Translations under genes and position numbers: made by a program
Shown here: positions 31,289 through 41,966 of the stretch, piece by piece
Numbering within the stretch: position 1 is the first letter of the stretch
Layout of the letters: each line of letters opens with the position of its first letter
Assembly (NCBI GenBank): GCA_964035575.1
Contig: OZ037877.1
Span: 186,001-250,000 of the forward strand
Origin: Rhynchopus sp. YZ270_cl-10
Taxonomy: Eukaryota > Euglenozoa > Diplonemea > Diplonemida > Diplonemidae
Direction of reading: 5' to 3'
DNA: 64,000 nucleotides
The notes under the pieces: generated by a model
Database searches by the model: none
The model's input: the letters and a program-made list of their open reading frames with translations, nothing else
Told to the model about the DNA's origin: nothing

Positions 31289-32011
31289 AGGGTAGATAAA
31301 CAAATTTATTTGTTTCTTGTCCACCGTACGTACAGAATCTCGAGATTCCCAGAAAAAAATGTTTGTTTTTAAAAATGTTTATTGTGACCTGAGCGGTACT
31401 TTAGAGTGTTTTTAGACACACTTGTGACCCCACCGAGGAAAGCAATCGGCTCGCGCAATCAAAAGAAAGCAGAGAAAAGGGAAAAAATAAAAAGGAAAAA
31501 AGTTGGGTACCGTGCGCCTGCGGCGCTACCTGTTCCCAGTCAACAACACAATTTCATCTGAAGTTGGGTTTGCAGACCTGAAAATGACCCTTGCTTACGA
31601 GTATGGGTTCATACTTTGTGAAAATTTAAGTCACTAAAAGTTTGCCCATTTTTCCGTATATCCCCCAACACAGCCCGGGATTGGCTCGGAAATGCCACAA
31701 AACTGCCACGGAAGCATGCAAGGCTCTATCCGCGCAAAATGTGGAAGCGTTCTGGGAGCAGTGGCGAACCCGCTAAACGTACAAGAACATTATAAAAAAC
31801 TGAGAACTAACATCGCCGTATCCCCCCTAATGACACCTACCATCAACGAGGCATGTGAAATCAATGTAGTTGTCTCCCTTCTGCTTGCCCCGCTCCCATG
31901 GTAGCGATTTTTTTCCAACATTTTTTCCCCAACTAATATTTTTTTCCGTACGTACGTACAGAATTTCAAAACGTCTCGGACAAGAAACAAATAAATTTAT
32001 TTATCTACCCT
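31289..32011. mobile_element. 723-bp element with about 34-bp terminal inverted repeats
   Basis: The left end starts AGGGTAGATAAACAAATTTA and the right end, reversed, AGGGTAGATAAATAAATTTA. The match continues through TTTGTTTCTTGTCC. Just inside both ends lies TACGTACAGAAT-like sequence. No clear target duplication was found. The interior has a 70-aa open frame (31692-31904, MPQNCHGSMQ) of unknown nature and a TGCGCCTGCGGCGC cassette at 31512-31526. Probably a non-autonomous DNA transposon. Confidence 0.7.
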
Positions 32012-32134
32012 TATGGAGACTTTTTGGAGGAAATACGAGTCGACGGCCTTATTTTGTTGAATATTCACCAGAAAGTTAAACATATTTACATACCTTGTCT
32101 TGCGCCTTCGCTGCTGTCAAGGTGCCTTCTCTGG

Positions 32135-32322
32135 GTACCCAGTACCCAGTACCCAGTACCCAGTACCCAGTACCCAGTACCCAGTACCCAGTACCCAGTA
32201 CCCAGTACCCAGTACCCAGTACCCAGTACCCAGTACCCAGTACCCAGTACCCAGTACCCAGTACCCAGTACCCAGTACCCAGTACCCAGTACCCAGTACC
32301 CAGTACCCAGTACCCAGTACCC
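32135..32322. repeat. 7-bp minisatellite CCCAGTA, about 27 copies
   Basis: Perfect heptamer array. It is followed directly by degraded units and the palindrome at 32338. All three forward frames stay open, giving spurious ORFs. Confidence 0.95.
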
Positions 32323-32337
32323 ATAATACCCAAATAA

Positions 32338-32370
32338 TTTAGGATAATACCCACTGGGTATTATCCTAAA
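32338..32370. repeat. Perfect palindrome next to the CCCAGTA array
   Basis: TTTAGGATAATACCCA is followed by its reverse complement after at most one base, giving a 16-bp-arm hairpin almost without loop. It lies 16 bp after the heptamer array and repeats the TACCC word of the array. Confidence 0.9.
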
Positions 32371-32477
32371 TGGGTACAACAAACTTGGGCACTAAGTGAC
32401 TTTTCCCTTTTTTTTATTTGTTTCAATACTCCAAGGAATTTGCTAAGGAAAAGTCGATATTGTGGGCCCCTGTAGTA

Positions 32478-32600
32478 GTGCATATGGTTTACCCCCAGAT
32501 CGTCAAAACACCCGATTTTTGCGTTTTTTTGCACTTTTTGGTGCCCAAAAACCCAACTCAGGGGTCGAAATTTTCCCGAAAAAAAATTTTTTTTTTTTGA
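32478..32600. repeat. Dispersed repeat R1, inverted diverged copy
   Basis: Reverse-complement homology to 27281-27391 around AAAACACCCGATTTTTGCG and GCACTTTTTGGTGCCC. Two further faint copies follow (about 32675 and 32875) with the word GATGCTCAAAA. Confidence 0.65.
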
Positions 32601-33000
32601 GATTTTTCGATTTTTTGACAAGGCGCTGGCCCATACAAAATGCACTGGTGGTACAGAAAATGACTGGGGAATTAACTCTAGATGCTCAAAACAGCCCAAT
32701 TCTTGCTTTTTTTGACTTTTTGGTCCCAGAAGGGTACCTAGGGTGTAGTGAGCAGGCCTCAAAAACACTTGTGAAATTTTTTTTTGATGTTTTTTAAGGT
32801 TCAAAAATCGACTTGTCTTTTTGGTAAAAACCACGAAATTTCGGGTTCGCAAAACCGCGTTTTAGACCCCCACAGATGCTCAAAAGTGCCAAATTTTGCT
32901 TTTAATGGCCTCAAATCGTCGAAATTAGCCCTCTTTAGGGGCGAAAAAAAAAATTCGAGAGTCCCTTTCCCTGGGAGGCAATAGCCACCGGCAACGACAC

Positions 33001-33122
33001 CACTACGAAATTTTACGAGATTTTACGAGATTTTACGAAATTTTACGATCGTAAATTTTCGTAGTACGAGGAAAAAAAGGCTACGATCGTAAAATTTCGT
33101 ACTACGATCGTCGGCAACCCGT
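33001..33122. repeat. Foldback satellite built on ACGAAATTTTACGATCGT, copy 2 (inverted)
   Basis: Same word family as 30008-30187 but in the opposite overall direction, ending in the reverse complement of that copy's left border. The two copies frame about 3 kb. Confidence 0.8.
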
Positions 33123-33221
33123 GAAAAAAGGGAAAAACGGGAATTTTGAGGATCCTCTATTTTGAGGATCGTTTTCACAGTCACATTTTACCTTAGCAAA
33201 ATCTGAAAAAAAAAAATTTTT

Positions 33222-33333
33222 TTTCGAAAAATTTTTGGACACCTGGGGTGGGTCTTGGGGCACCGAAAAATGCAAAAAAACGTAAAAATCGGGTGTTTTG
33301 AGCATCTGTGGTTACACCATATACACGTCTGTA
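33222..33333. repeat. Dispersed repeat R1, copy 2
   Basis: Direct copy of 27281-27391 with a few substitutions. Confidence 0.8.
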
Positions 33334-33354
33334 ACCCCACATAGGCCCATTACC

Positions 33355-34152
33355 ATGGTTTCGTTAGCTCTTGTGGCATGCCCTCCTGCAGTTTCCTGCT
33401 CATCGGCGGCCTCTAGTCCGTGTGGACTTGGGCCACTACCAGCTTCCGGAGGAGCGACGCTCACGTGCGACCGTCGGACCGGTCACTGCTCTGGGTGCCA
33501 TGTGCTTTAGCCAATTCTTGACGAGGATGGGGGTGCAGACCGCCAAGTCCGGACGGTCGGAGGGAGCCTTCCCCACCGCACGTCAGTTCTCCTAAGCTCC
33601 TTGTGACTTGACTCGTGCCGGTGCTGGTGTCTCTTCTTGTGACCCACCGAGCACGCAGCCAACAGTGCGTCAAACCCTCAAGATCCTGTAGCACCGAGGG
33701 TGTGTGAACCCCAATCGTCTGCGCCAGGACATACGCCGTCTGCCATCAAGCGGAGGGTGCTCCAATACTCCTCAGACACGAAGGAGCGATCACAGCGATC
33801 ACGAACCACGCGATTGAGGCGGTTTCACAGGTGGTCAGCGGGGGAAGCATACGATGCTTCACAAAGCAACACCGCTTCCGGAGATGACCGGCTCCCCTCT
33901 TCCTCAACATGCACCAGAGCCCTATTTTTCACAAGCGGTCCCGAAACCTTAAAGTTTGCGCAAGCCCTGGAGTCATCCGATGACGCAAGGCAAGTCACTC
34001 TCCCAAAGCGATGGCATTGGATGGCAGTATCCGAAGTCAGACCTCCGGGAAATATTGAATACTTAATGGACGACTTCAATGCGATCGCTGCCTTCTCCCT
34101 CTACGTCCCACCCTTCAAGAACACGGAGACTCGCAAGCTGCAAGTAATTTGA
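33355..34152 (+). pseudogene. Coding-like GC-rich stretch, decayed or spliced gene of unknown function
   Basis: Base composition rises abruptly above the surroundings. One frame starts at an ATG (MVSLALVACPPAV) and is interrupted by several stops, with protein-like stretches between them. It ends in an uninterrupted 150-residue part (about 33700-34152) containing SSDDARQVTLPKRWHWMAVS and YLMDDFNAIAAFSLYVPPFK, with no ATG of its own near its start. This fits a degraded host gene or exons of an intron-containing gene. No family was recognised. Confidence 0.4.
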
Positions 34153-34789
34153 GGTTGTTTCTGCGAGCCCCGACCTAAACCGTTCATCTTCAGAGATATG
34201 TACAGTGTGCGCACTACTTTCCGCAGGAAGAACGGGCCCATTTTGGGCTCCGATCTCAGAGGCCGTTTTCGAAGACAGCTACAGTGGGATATTTTGGTTC
34301 CTCAATTTTTTATAACAAAAGCGAAAATCTGCCTATGTGCTTGAAAAATGCTGTGCATTTTTGGTAGAATTTTTTAAAAATTGCTATACTCCCCTATGAC
34401 TGGACCCAACTCCCCTCACTCTTTTTTTGGTCAAAAACACCCCAATTTTTTTCACCTTTTTTTCCATTTTTTCCGTTTTTGACCTTTTTAGACACCCTCC
34501 TTGTACTTTCTTTTGTTTTAGTTGTTATTAGAGACGCTCAAATCGCCGTATCGAGTTCTGTGAATAGACACGGAACTCCTTTTCATGTGTATCCCTGGAA
34601 AGACAGTATCATATGTGATACCGGGGAAATTTTTTGAAAGGTGTCGTTGAGAAAAAACAAACAACGGACGCGCTGTGTAAAAAAAATGAGTGTTTCTCTG
34701 CGCGTGATATTTTGTGGGGGGAGAATAAAACATTATGAAAAAAGCTCGTTGCATTCCCACTATCGTTATTAAATGTAGCATGATCCATA
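34153..34789. other. Gene-free AT-rich stretch 3' of the UBL-LRR gene
   Basis: Short poly-T and poly-A runs. No repeat family, hairpin or coding signal that I can support. Confidence 0.5.
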
Positions 34790-36674
34790 TCAACACAGAT
34801 TCTGGGCTGACTTTTTCGTTTCCGTGGTTTCGAGCTGCCTGCTCCTACCTCGACACAACCCTGCGGCAGCAAAACTCATCAGTAGGAGCAAGGGTTTAAA
34901 ATATTGAGAGAAATGACCTTCAATGAGCGTCACACTCGCCCACCCAGACAAGTTCAGTGTTCCCAAAGCCTCGCAGTTGGAGAGGAAGTAATTTGGTATG
35001 CGTGTCACACTGCTCCACCCAGACAAGTCAAGGGTTTGCAATGCGGTGCAGTTGGAGAAGAAGCAGTCCCCTATTTGCTTCACATTGTTCCACCCAGATA
35101 CGTCAAGTGTCGTCAACGACTTGCAGTTGAAGAAGAATCCTGAACTGATGTGCATCACACTGCTCCACCCAGACAAGTCAACAGTTTGCAATGCGGTGCA
35201 GTCGGAGACGAAGAAGTCCCCCATTTGCGTCACATTGTTCCACCCAGATAAGTCAAGCGTCGTCAACAACTTGCAGATGAAGAAGAATTGTGTCCCTATT
35301 TGCCTCACACTGTTCCAGCTAGACAAGTCAAGTGTGGTCAACGAGGTGCACGCGACGAAGCCGTCTCCAATGTGCGTCACATTGCACCACCCAGACAAGT
35401 CAAGGGTTCTCAAAGCCTCGCAGTGGGAGAGGAAGTGGTTTGATATGCGTGTCACGCTGCTCCACCCAGACAAGTCAAGGGTTTGCAATGCGGTGCAGTT
35501 GGAGAAGAAGCAGTTTCCTATTTGCGTCACACTGCTCCACCCAGATACGTCAAGCGTCGTCAACGAGGTGCAGTTGTAGAAGCATTCGTCACCAATGTGC
35601 GTCACACTGCGCCACCCAGATAAGTCAACGGTTTGCAATGCGGTGCAGTTCTTGAGGAAGCCGCCCACTATTTGCGTCACATTCGTCCACCCAGATAAGT
35701 CAAGTGTCGTCAACGACTTGCAGTTGCTGAAGCACCATGCCCCCATTTGCGTCACGCTGTGCCAGCTAGACAAGTCAACGGTCACTACGCTACTTTCGGA
35801 GAGGAAGCGGTCCCCTACGTGCGTCACATTGTTCCACCCAGACAAGTCCAGTGTGGTCAACGAGCGGCACTGGGCGAAGCCGTCTTGAATGTGAGTCACA
35901 TTGCACCACCCAGATAAGTCCAGGGTTCTCAAAGCCGTGCAGTTGGAGAGGAAGTGGCAGTGTACGCGCGTCACACTGCTCCACCCTGATAAGTTAAGGG
36001 TTTGCAATGCGGTGCAGCAGAAGAAGCTGCCCCCTGTATGTGGCATACTACTCCACCCAGATAAGTCAAGCGTCGTCAACGAGGTGCAGTTGTCTAAGAA
36101 GTAAACACCGATGTGCGTCACGCTGCTCCATCCAGATAAGTTAAGGGTTCGCAATGCGCTGCAGTCCTTGAGGAAACAGTGCCCTGTGTTCGTCACTGTT
36201 CCACCCAGATAAGTCAACAGTGTGTAATGAGCTGCAGTTGGAGAGGGGGCCTTCGTGTATTTCAGTCACAACTGACACACCACTGAGAACAAGTTCTTCG
36301 AATGTGCCACCTTTCAAGAATTCAGAGGGAATCACAGTGACAACTTCCGCCTGCAGAAACAAATGAACCAGCTTGGGATCTGCCAGACATTTGAACCTGT
36401 CTGCCGTCAGCCTTGTCTCACCCAAGTCACGAAGAGCTGCAATGGCGTCTTCCTTCTGTGTCGTCTTCTTCGTTAACACAATCGTGTCCCCAGCACTCAG
36501 CTGCGTCGTGTCGTCTCCTTCGGCCATCACCTTCGCCCCGAAGCTCATGTCAAAGCCGTCTTCGCACAACTCTGCTGCAGACGCCACCTTCTGCCGTATG
36601 TCTGCAATTGTATCATCCACACCCACATCGACTGTGTACTTCTCTCCGTCAAAGCTCTTCACACATATTTCCAT
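34790..36674 (-). CDS. Ubiquitin-like plus leucine-rich-repeat (BspA type) protein, one frameshift
   Basis: From the ATG at MEICVKSFDG, residues 1-70 form a ubiquitin-like domain (DDTIADIRQKVA, then LSAGDTIVL). A short helical linker follows, then about 19 repeats of 23-24 residues with the core LDLSGW-xxVTxIGxxF-xNCxxL, the BspA/TpLRR pattern found in protist and bacterial surface or scaffold proteins. No signal peptide or membrane helix is evident, so a cytosolic adaptor role is more likely than a surface one. In repeat 2, near 36193-36199, two bases are missing compared with sister repeats (NSVT becomes NSDE). The first frame then ends at 36141 while the repeats continue in another frame to 34790. 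Either a real recent break or a sequencing error. Confidence 0.8.
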
Positions 36675-36935
36675 GGTTTTGTCTCTCTCTGTTTTGTGCA
36701 GGTGTTTTCGGTGGGGGGGAGAAGAAACAACAAAAACGGGTAAGGGATACACGGGACAACACTTCTGCATTGGCCTCACGCGGTGTGGCGTGCAAGTAAA
36801 ACTACGTTGATGTAACGGAGTGTTTGCTAATGTGCTAAAAGGAGGGATGTGCGGGTGTGGTGTACAAGTGACAACAAACAGTGACAAGGGGAGAGGTCTT
36901 TTGTTTTGTTTTTGAAAGCTTGGTTTGAAAGCTTA

Positions 36936-36966
36936 TAGTGGTGTTCATCCTCGGGTGTCTACACTA
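36936..36966 (-). repeat. TAGTG...CACTA hairpin module
   Basis: A 31-bp module with 5-bp complementary ends and conserved interior (CCCGAGGATGAAC on the minus strand). It is followed on that strand's 5' side by AAAACTTGGTTG, as in other copies at 24304, 46625, 62715, 62929 and 63371. It lies about 260 bp upstream of the UBL-LRR start. Confidence 0.75.
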
Positions 36967-36984
36967 AAACAACCAAGTTTTCAA

Positions 36985-37078
36985 AAAGTTTTATTAGCGC
37001 AATATTCCGGGTAACTTAATGGGTAAATATTAGAGTTACCCAAAATTAGGCGCACCCGTAATATTGCGCCCCACTGTA
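36985..37078. mobile_element. Tc1-like MITE, degenerate copy
   Basis: The right end reads ATTGCGCCCCACTG followed by TA. The interior palindrome contains GGGTAA/TTACCC. It matches the intact relative at 59426-59514 (CAGTGCGG ends, TA flanks). The left end is eroded. Confidence 0.6.
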
Positions 37079-37245
37079 TCTAGAGAACGTTAGGAAATTG
37101 GCAAAATGTAGTTTCCCCCCCCCCCCCTGGTTTGCCTCAAACGTTAAGCAGATCACACTTTCCGTTGACAGGAAAGTAATGAGAGGGTATTCAAGCAGTA
37201 AAGTAACTTCGGATGCTTTCCGTTCATAAAAAAAGAAAGCATGTG

Positions 37246-37321
37246 AGTGCTCCGGGAGGGGTCGACATTGACACATCACTGACAGGTCACTGACAGGTCG
37301 TTGACTGATTCCGAAAGCACC
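37246..37321. mobile_element. TGGTG-family MITE with internal GACAGGTC repeats
   Basis: Ends GTGCTCCGGGAG and CCGAAAGCACC, with four GACAGGTCGTT-like units inside. Same family as 38218, 43837, 54924 and 58312. The outermost TG is lost on the left. Confidence 0.75.
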
Positions 37322-38216
37322 AATGAGCATACTTCACTGTCAAAAAAAATACCACCAAGACCCGCCCGAGTTGAGACAACTTAAGGCGGACTCAGGCGGA
37401 CTACAAAGTATGAATGAGAGGATATGTTTGTTTTTGTTTTTGTTGCTGTTGAAAATGACGTTTCCAAAGAAGGAAAACGTTCCAAAGGGCTGCAAAGAAA
37501 ACCACAAAGAACCTTGTTCAAGGAAGAAATACGTATTATACGTTTGTTTAGAAAAAGAGCAAATAAAAACAAAAATGAAAAACTAAAACAAATTCATTGA
37601 CCTAAAGATAAGCAAGAAGAAAAACACTACAAAAAGACTGTCCACAAGACGTGCTTCATATGGCTGGGCCCCGCATCTATCTTCGAAAAAGAGGGAAGAA
37701 AAAAAAAACTATAAAAAGGAAATGAAAGAAACTTGAAAGATGAATGTGTCTGCCGTGCGTGACGCATCTATAATCATAAAACGGGCCCCGGACACACACC
37801 CATTCTTGAGGGTTAATGAAAAAATGAATGGTAAAAAAAAACGAAAATCATGATTGATTCTCATTCGAGAGGGGAAAGAAGAAAAAAAACACTGAGGGTA
37901 CTAGAGGGAAGAGAACACACCAAACCAATTTCTTCCAAAAACAACGAACAACTTAACAGCCACAGCAACATCCCCCCCCCGCGCATGGTCACCCTGGGGT
38001 TCCACTGAGTCGTTTTACCACAAAAAAAAAAAAAGGGTGATAACAAGACGATTCGCGAAACGGAGATAGAGGGGGTTACCGGCTGCGGGGGGGTTGGGCT
38101 GACTATTTCCAGGGTATCAAAAAAAATACAAAAAGAAAAAGGCTTTTGATAATGAAGTTGAATGAGATCCAGTTACAACACTACATGACAGTGAAATATA
38201 AAGAAACCACAAATCA
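37322..38216. other. Gene-free stretch
   Basis: Poly-A-rich sequence with C-runs near 37116 and 37971. 37355-37407 shares GCCCGAGTTGAGAC and GGCGGACT words with the foldback at 45735-45815. No gene is supported. Confidence 0.5.
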
Positions 38217-38217
38217 T

Positions 38218-38373
38218 TGGTGCTCGTTCGGAAGTCGGTCAACGACCTGTCAACGACCTGTCACGACCTGTCGACGACCTGTAGGGGGGGGTGTGTATAA
38301 CGTCTCTGTGTCAGTGACGTTATACACAGCATAGCGACTGTCAATAATATTACCGACCCCTCCCGGAGCACCA
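38218..38373. mobile_element. TGGTG-family MITE carrying a nested palindrome
   Basis: Ends TGGTGCTC and GAGCACCA, near-matching 5-bp flanks ATCAT/ATCAA, and four to five inverted AACGACCTGTC units. A separate palindrome (GTGTATAACGTC / GACGTTATACAC, 38292-38327) sits inside and enlarges this copy. Confidence 0.75.
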
Positions 38374-38758
38374 ATCAAGTAATTTATTTCTCTATCGTTG
38401 CATCATTGTTCCGTGGAGGGTGTGGGATGGGGGTTTCTTCTTTAAATTTTAGCTCTAAAAAATAGGAAGGGTTTTTAGAAGACTCGCAGTGATCAGCCAA
38501 CTAAACAGAAGAAAGATTGAAAGACGAATATGACTCACGTACATACACATCTTCCGCAAAAATATATTTCAACATAATGCATTCCAATGAATTGAAAATC
38601 ATATAGGGATCAAAAATGTCATCAAAAAAGAAACAAGAATATGCATTGGACGTACTGGAAGAGGGGGGGGATTGTTTTGATAAATTAGAAAGTAAATTCT
38701 GGTATTTTTTTCAGGCACAATGTCACCAAAAACGGTGGAAAAAAAGGTCCGTATTAAA

Positions 38759-38967
38759 CGCACGACGGGACCCAGTGACAAGTGGACAAGTGAAATCATG
38801 TCATTTCGCTTGTCATAATATGACAAAAAAAGTCACTTGTCATGACAAGTGATTTTCTATTGGGGTATAGGCTATTTACTTGTCATTTACTTGTCACCTT
38901 TTTCACTTGTCATTCACTTGTCATTTTCATTTGTCATTTGTCACTTGTCACTGGGTCCCGTCGTGCG
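38759..38967. mobile_element. Foldback MITE with 26-bp arms and CACTTGTCAT subrepeats
   Basis: The left arm starts CGCACGACGGGACCCAGTGA and the right arm is its reverse complement. The interior consists of about ten ACTTGTCAT-like words in both orientations, so the whole element can fold. No target duplication was evident. Confidence 0.85.
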
Positions 38968-39350
38968 TGCTGGAAGAGGGGGAGGGGAGGGGAGAGAGGC
39001 GCTAGTTACACAACACCCCTGCTGCTGTTTTGCATGCAATAACCCAAAGATCCGGTATCCAATCAAACACTGAAGTAAAACAGCGCGTATTTTTCCCCCT
39101 CCAAAAAGAAACAAAAATAATAAAATTTTTGATTTTGTGAAAAGAAAAATAAAAATAGAGTGACGGCTCATGAGGGTGAGTAATGCACAATTTAAACGAA
39201 TGAAGGGTTAGTTAGTACAGAACCGTACTTCAAAAGAAAAAGGACGCAGACAAAAACCAGACAAAAAATATAAAATAAATGACAACGCTGCAGTTGCCAT
39301 TCATGGTGAATTGGACTTCCCCAATAATTTAAAACTGTTTTTTGAAAACT

Positions 39351-40135
39351 TTTCAACTTACCTTCCTTCACCCCCCCTGTAAGGGTAACCGTAGGTGAAG
39401 TAAGGTATAGTATTGAAATCGATGTGGGGGGGGAGTAAAGGGTCAATTTTACAAAACCAGATTTTGAGGAAAATTTTAGCCGAAAATGGGCCCCACGTAT
39501 AAGCAACCGGGCTCATATTTCTCAAAATTTAAGTGGTCAAAAAATTGTCCAATTTTCGAGATTGACCCCACCACTGCACGGGCGGATCCCAAAAATGCAA
39601 ATAAGGACCCTTTTTCAACTTACCTTCCTTCACCCCCCCTGTAAGGGCAACCGTAGGTGAAGTAAGGTATAGTATTGAAATCGATGTGGGGGGGGAGTAA
39701 AGGGTCAATTTTACAAAACCAGATTTTGAGGAAAATTTTAGCCGAAAATGGGCCCCACGTATAAGGAACCGGGCTCATATTTCTCAAAATTAAAGTGGTC
39801 AAAAAATTGTCCAATTTTCGAGATTGACCCCACCACTGCACGGGCAAATCCCAAAAATGCAAATAAGGACCCTTTTCAACTTACCTTCCTTCACCCCCCC
39901 TGTAAGGGTAACCGTAGGTGAAGTAAGGTATAGTATTGAAATCGATGTGGGGGGGGAGTAAAGGGTCAATTTTACAAAACCAGATTTTGAGGAAAATTTT
40001 AGCCGAAAATGGGCCCCACGTATAAGCAACCGGGCTCATATTTCTCAAAATTTAAGTGGTCAAAAAATTGTCCAATTTTCGAGATTGACCCCACCACTGC
40101 ACGGGCGGATCCCAAAAATGCAAATAAGGACCCTT
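39351..40135. repeat. Three tandem 261-bp repeats
   Basis: Units start at 39351, 39613 and 39874 (CTTACCTTCCTTCACC) and end with AAATAAGGACCC. They differ by only a few bases and a 1-bp indel. Partial open frames in them are not gene-like. The nearly integer copy number and sharp borders suggest recent tandem duplication. Confidence 0.93.
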
Positions 40136-40319
40136 TTTAATTTGTTCTCTTGAAATGTGTAATTTCATGTTTTCGCGAAAAAAATAACAAATGATCCCTA
40201 CAAGGGTTGAAGGAAGGTGGCTGAAAACAACAATAACAACAAGGACAAGTAATTGCTAAGAAAAAAGAAGGGTGTGCTGTGGAAAACTCCGCGCGATTTT
40301 CGAAACCACCGTAGTATCC

Positions 40320-40640
40320 TGGCGATTTGCTGGAGGTGCTGATGCGCCTGGTGTGATCGATGTGTTGTAGTCTGTGCATTCTGTGTTCCTTCCTCAATGA
40401 CGACGGCAATGTGGGGAGCCTGTGGACAAAAACGAGCTGGACCACGCCGAGCCTACGTCCAACAACGCTATCGAGCAGATGGTGCTGGACGAAGAGGACA
40501 GCCCCCCTTCTTGAACGTTTCAGCTGCTGGCGTCCCAGTGGGTCTGGCAGCGTACGAAGAGCGTTAGCATACCTACAGAAGAGCAGAATGCTGGGCGTGT
40601 TGTAGATTATTTCTACAGGATGGAGTTCCACATCACACCC
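40320..40640 (+). pseudogene. Coding-like remnant, unknown
   Basis: A GC-rich island in AT-rich DNA. All three plus frames contain protein-like stretches: one 56-aa ORF from the ATG at 40397 (MTTAMWGACGQKR), another frame with NELDHAEPTSNNAIEQM and DEEDSPP. Such mixed signals fit a decayed gene fragment. No family was recognised. Confidence 0.25.
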
Positions 40641-40675
40641 CGTTTTTTTCCGATAGCAATTACTTGTTTTTTTTT

Positions 40676-40870
40676 ACCATTCCTTTTTAGGGGAAAGGAG
40701 CAATGTACGGTCCTTGGAAGCTCCAAGAAAATGGAGTCGGCGGGCTTAATAGGAAGTTGCCTTTCCTAAACGTGCACACAACTGGCAAAAAAGGGGAGGT
40801 GTCGTCACCCACCTATATCATCATTGAAATACCATTGATTACCATGGTACACTCCAATACCCCATTAGTT
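40676..40870. repeat. Paralogous segment P, copy 1 (empty site)
   Basis: About 195 bp with diverged similarity to 42618-42850 (CGGTCCT, GTCGGCGGG, GGAAGTTGCCTTTCC, GGGGAGGTGTCG in the same order). Its left part also matches 41951-41966, so it preserves the uninterrupted target site of the element at 41967. Confidence 0.7.
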
Positions 40871-41777
40871 TTTTCAAAAAACTAAAATAAAATTGGAATA
40901 CAACCTGCTATGGGAGGGGGGGAAATAAAAAAATTGGAAATGGAAATCTTGAAAGAATTGGATGGGCCTCACGGATTCACATCGCGCTCTCTCTCTCTTT
41001 CCTGAAGCCGTTCGTTTTGTTGGAAAAGGGGGAAAAAAAATGCAAAACAAAACAAAGAAACTGAACATAACAAAACCAACACATTTCCCTTCTCAACACA
41101 GTGAGTATTATATACTACCCCCCTCCAGGCCATCCAAAACCACAAAAACTGCAAAAAAATACCAAATCTGAGTTTTCTGCCTCTGTGCTTTGGTGATGCC
41201 TCTCCCCCCCCTGTACATTCAGAGTAAGAGGGTCTACACCCTGTAAAAAATGGTAAAGAATTTGAATATGGGACTTTAAATGGCCCCCAAAAGACTTCAA
41301 GAAAAGAACAAAACATCACGAATTGACAAATGGAGGGGGGAAAACACGAGAGTATGCAAAACTCATTCCTTAGGGAAGTGAGTGAGAAGAACTACATTCA
41401 TTTTTGCACAATTTTGCTGAGAGCAGATACCCTGATCAAAAAAAAGGCGACATTGTTACGTGTCCCCCCCTTTTTTTGAAATCACATTAGGTACCTGAAA
41501 CTCACTCTGCAAGCTTGAACATTCTTAAATAATTGCATGAGGGCGGCTTGAAATACAAAACCCTCTCATAACAGAGTACCCTTGGTACATGACCGGGTGC
41601 ACCGTGGGGAACTTCGAGCCAAGTTTTTTTTTGTAACCCTCTCCAAAGAAAAAGAAGATAAAAACAGAGAAAACAGATAACAGATCTGTCCTCAATGTTG
41701 GGGGAAAATGCTTTTTATGGAAGCGACAATATAAGCAAAGAGAGGTGGGGTTCAAAAATAATGTAAAAGAGAGGACA

Positions 41778-41842
41778 GAAAACGTTAGATTCGTATACTT
41801 TTCAATTCACAGAATTGAAAGTATATGAATCTAACGTTTTCT
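41778..41842. repeat. Near-perfect 31-bp-arm hairpin
   Basis: AGAAAACGTTAGATTCGTAT is matched by its complement after a 3-nt loop region around AATTCACAGAATT. It includes an ACTTTTC/GAAAGT core like the small hairpins near 37213, 56220 and 59872. Confidence 0.85.
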
Positions 41843-41966
41843 GAGAAAACGTAAAAGAGATGACCTACGCCTCTCGTGCGCCCCCCCAAGATAAGGGCGA
41901 AGTGTGGCAAAGATGAGACTCTCTGGTCTGACCTCTTTTTTTTTTTTCCCCCATTCCTTTTTAGGG

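Noticed and set aside
32024-32382. Open frames with YPVPSTQ or GTGYWVL repeats
   Set aside because: Produced by the 7-bp CCCAGTA array.
40137-40631. 164-aa minus-strand frame
   Set aside because: No ATG at the start, and it runs through the third tandem-repeat edge and low-complexity sequence.
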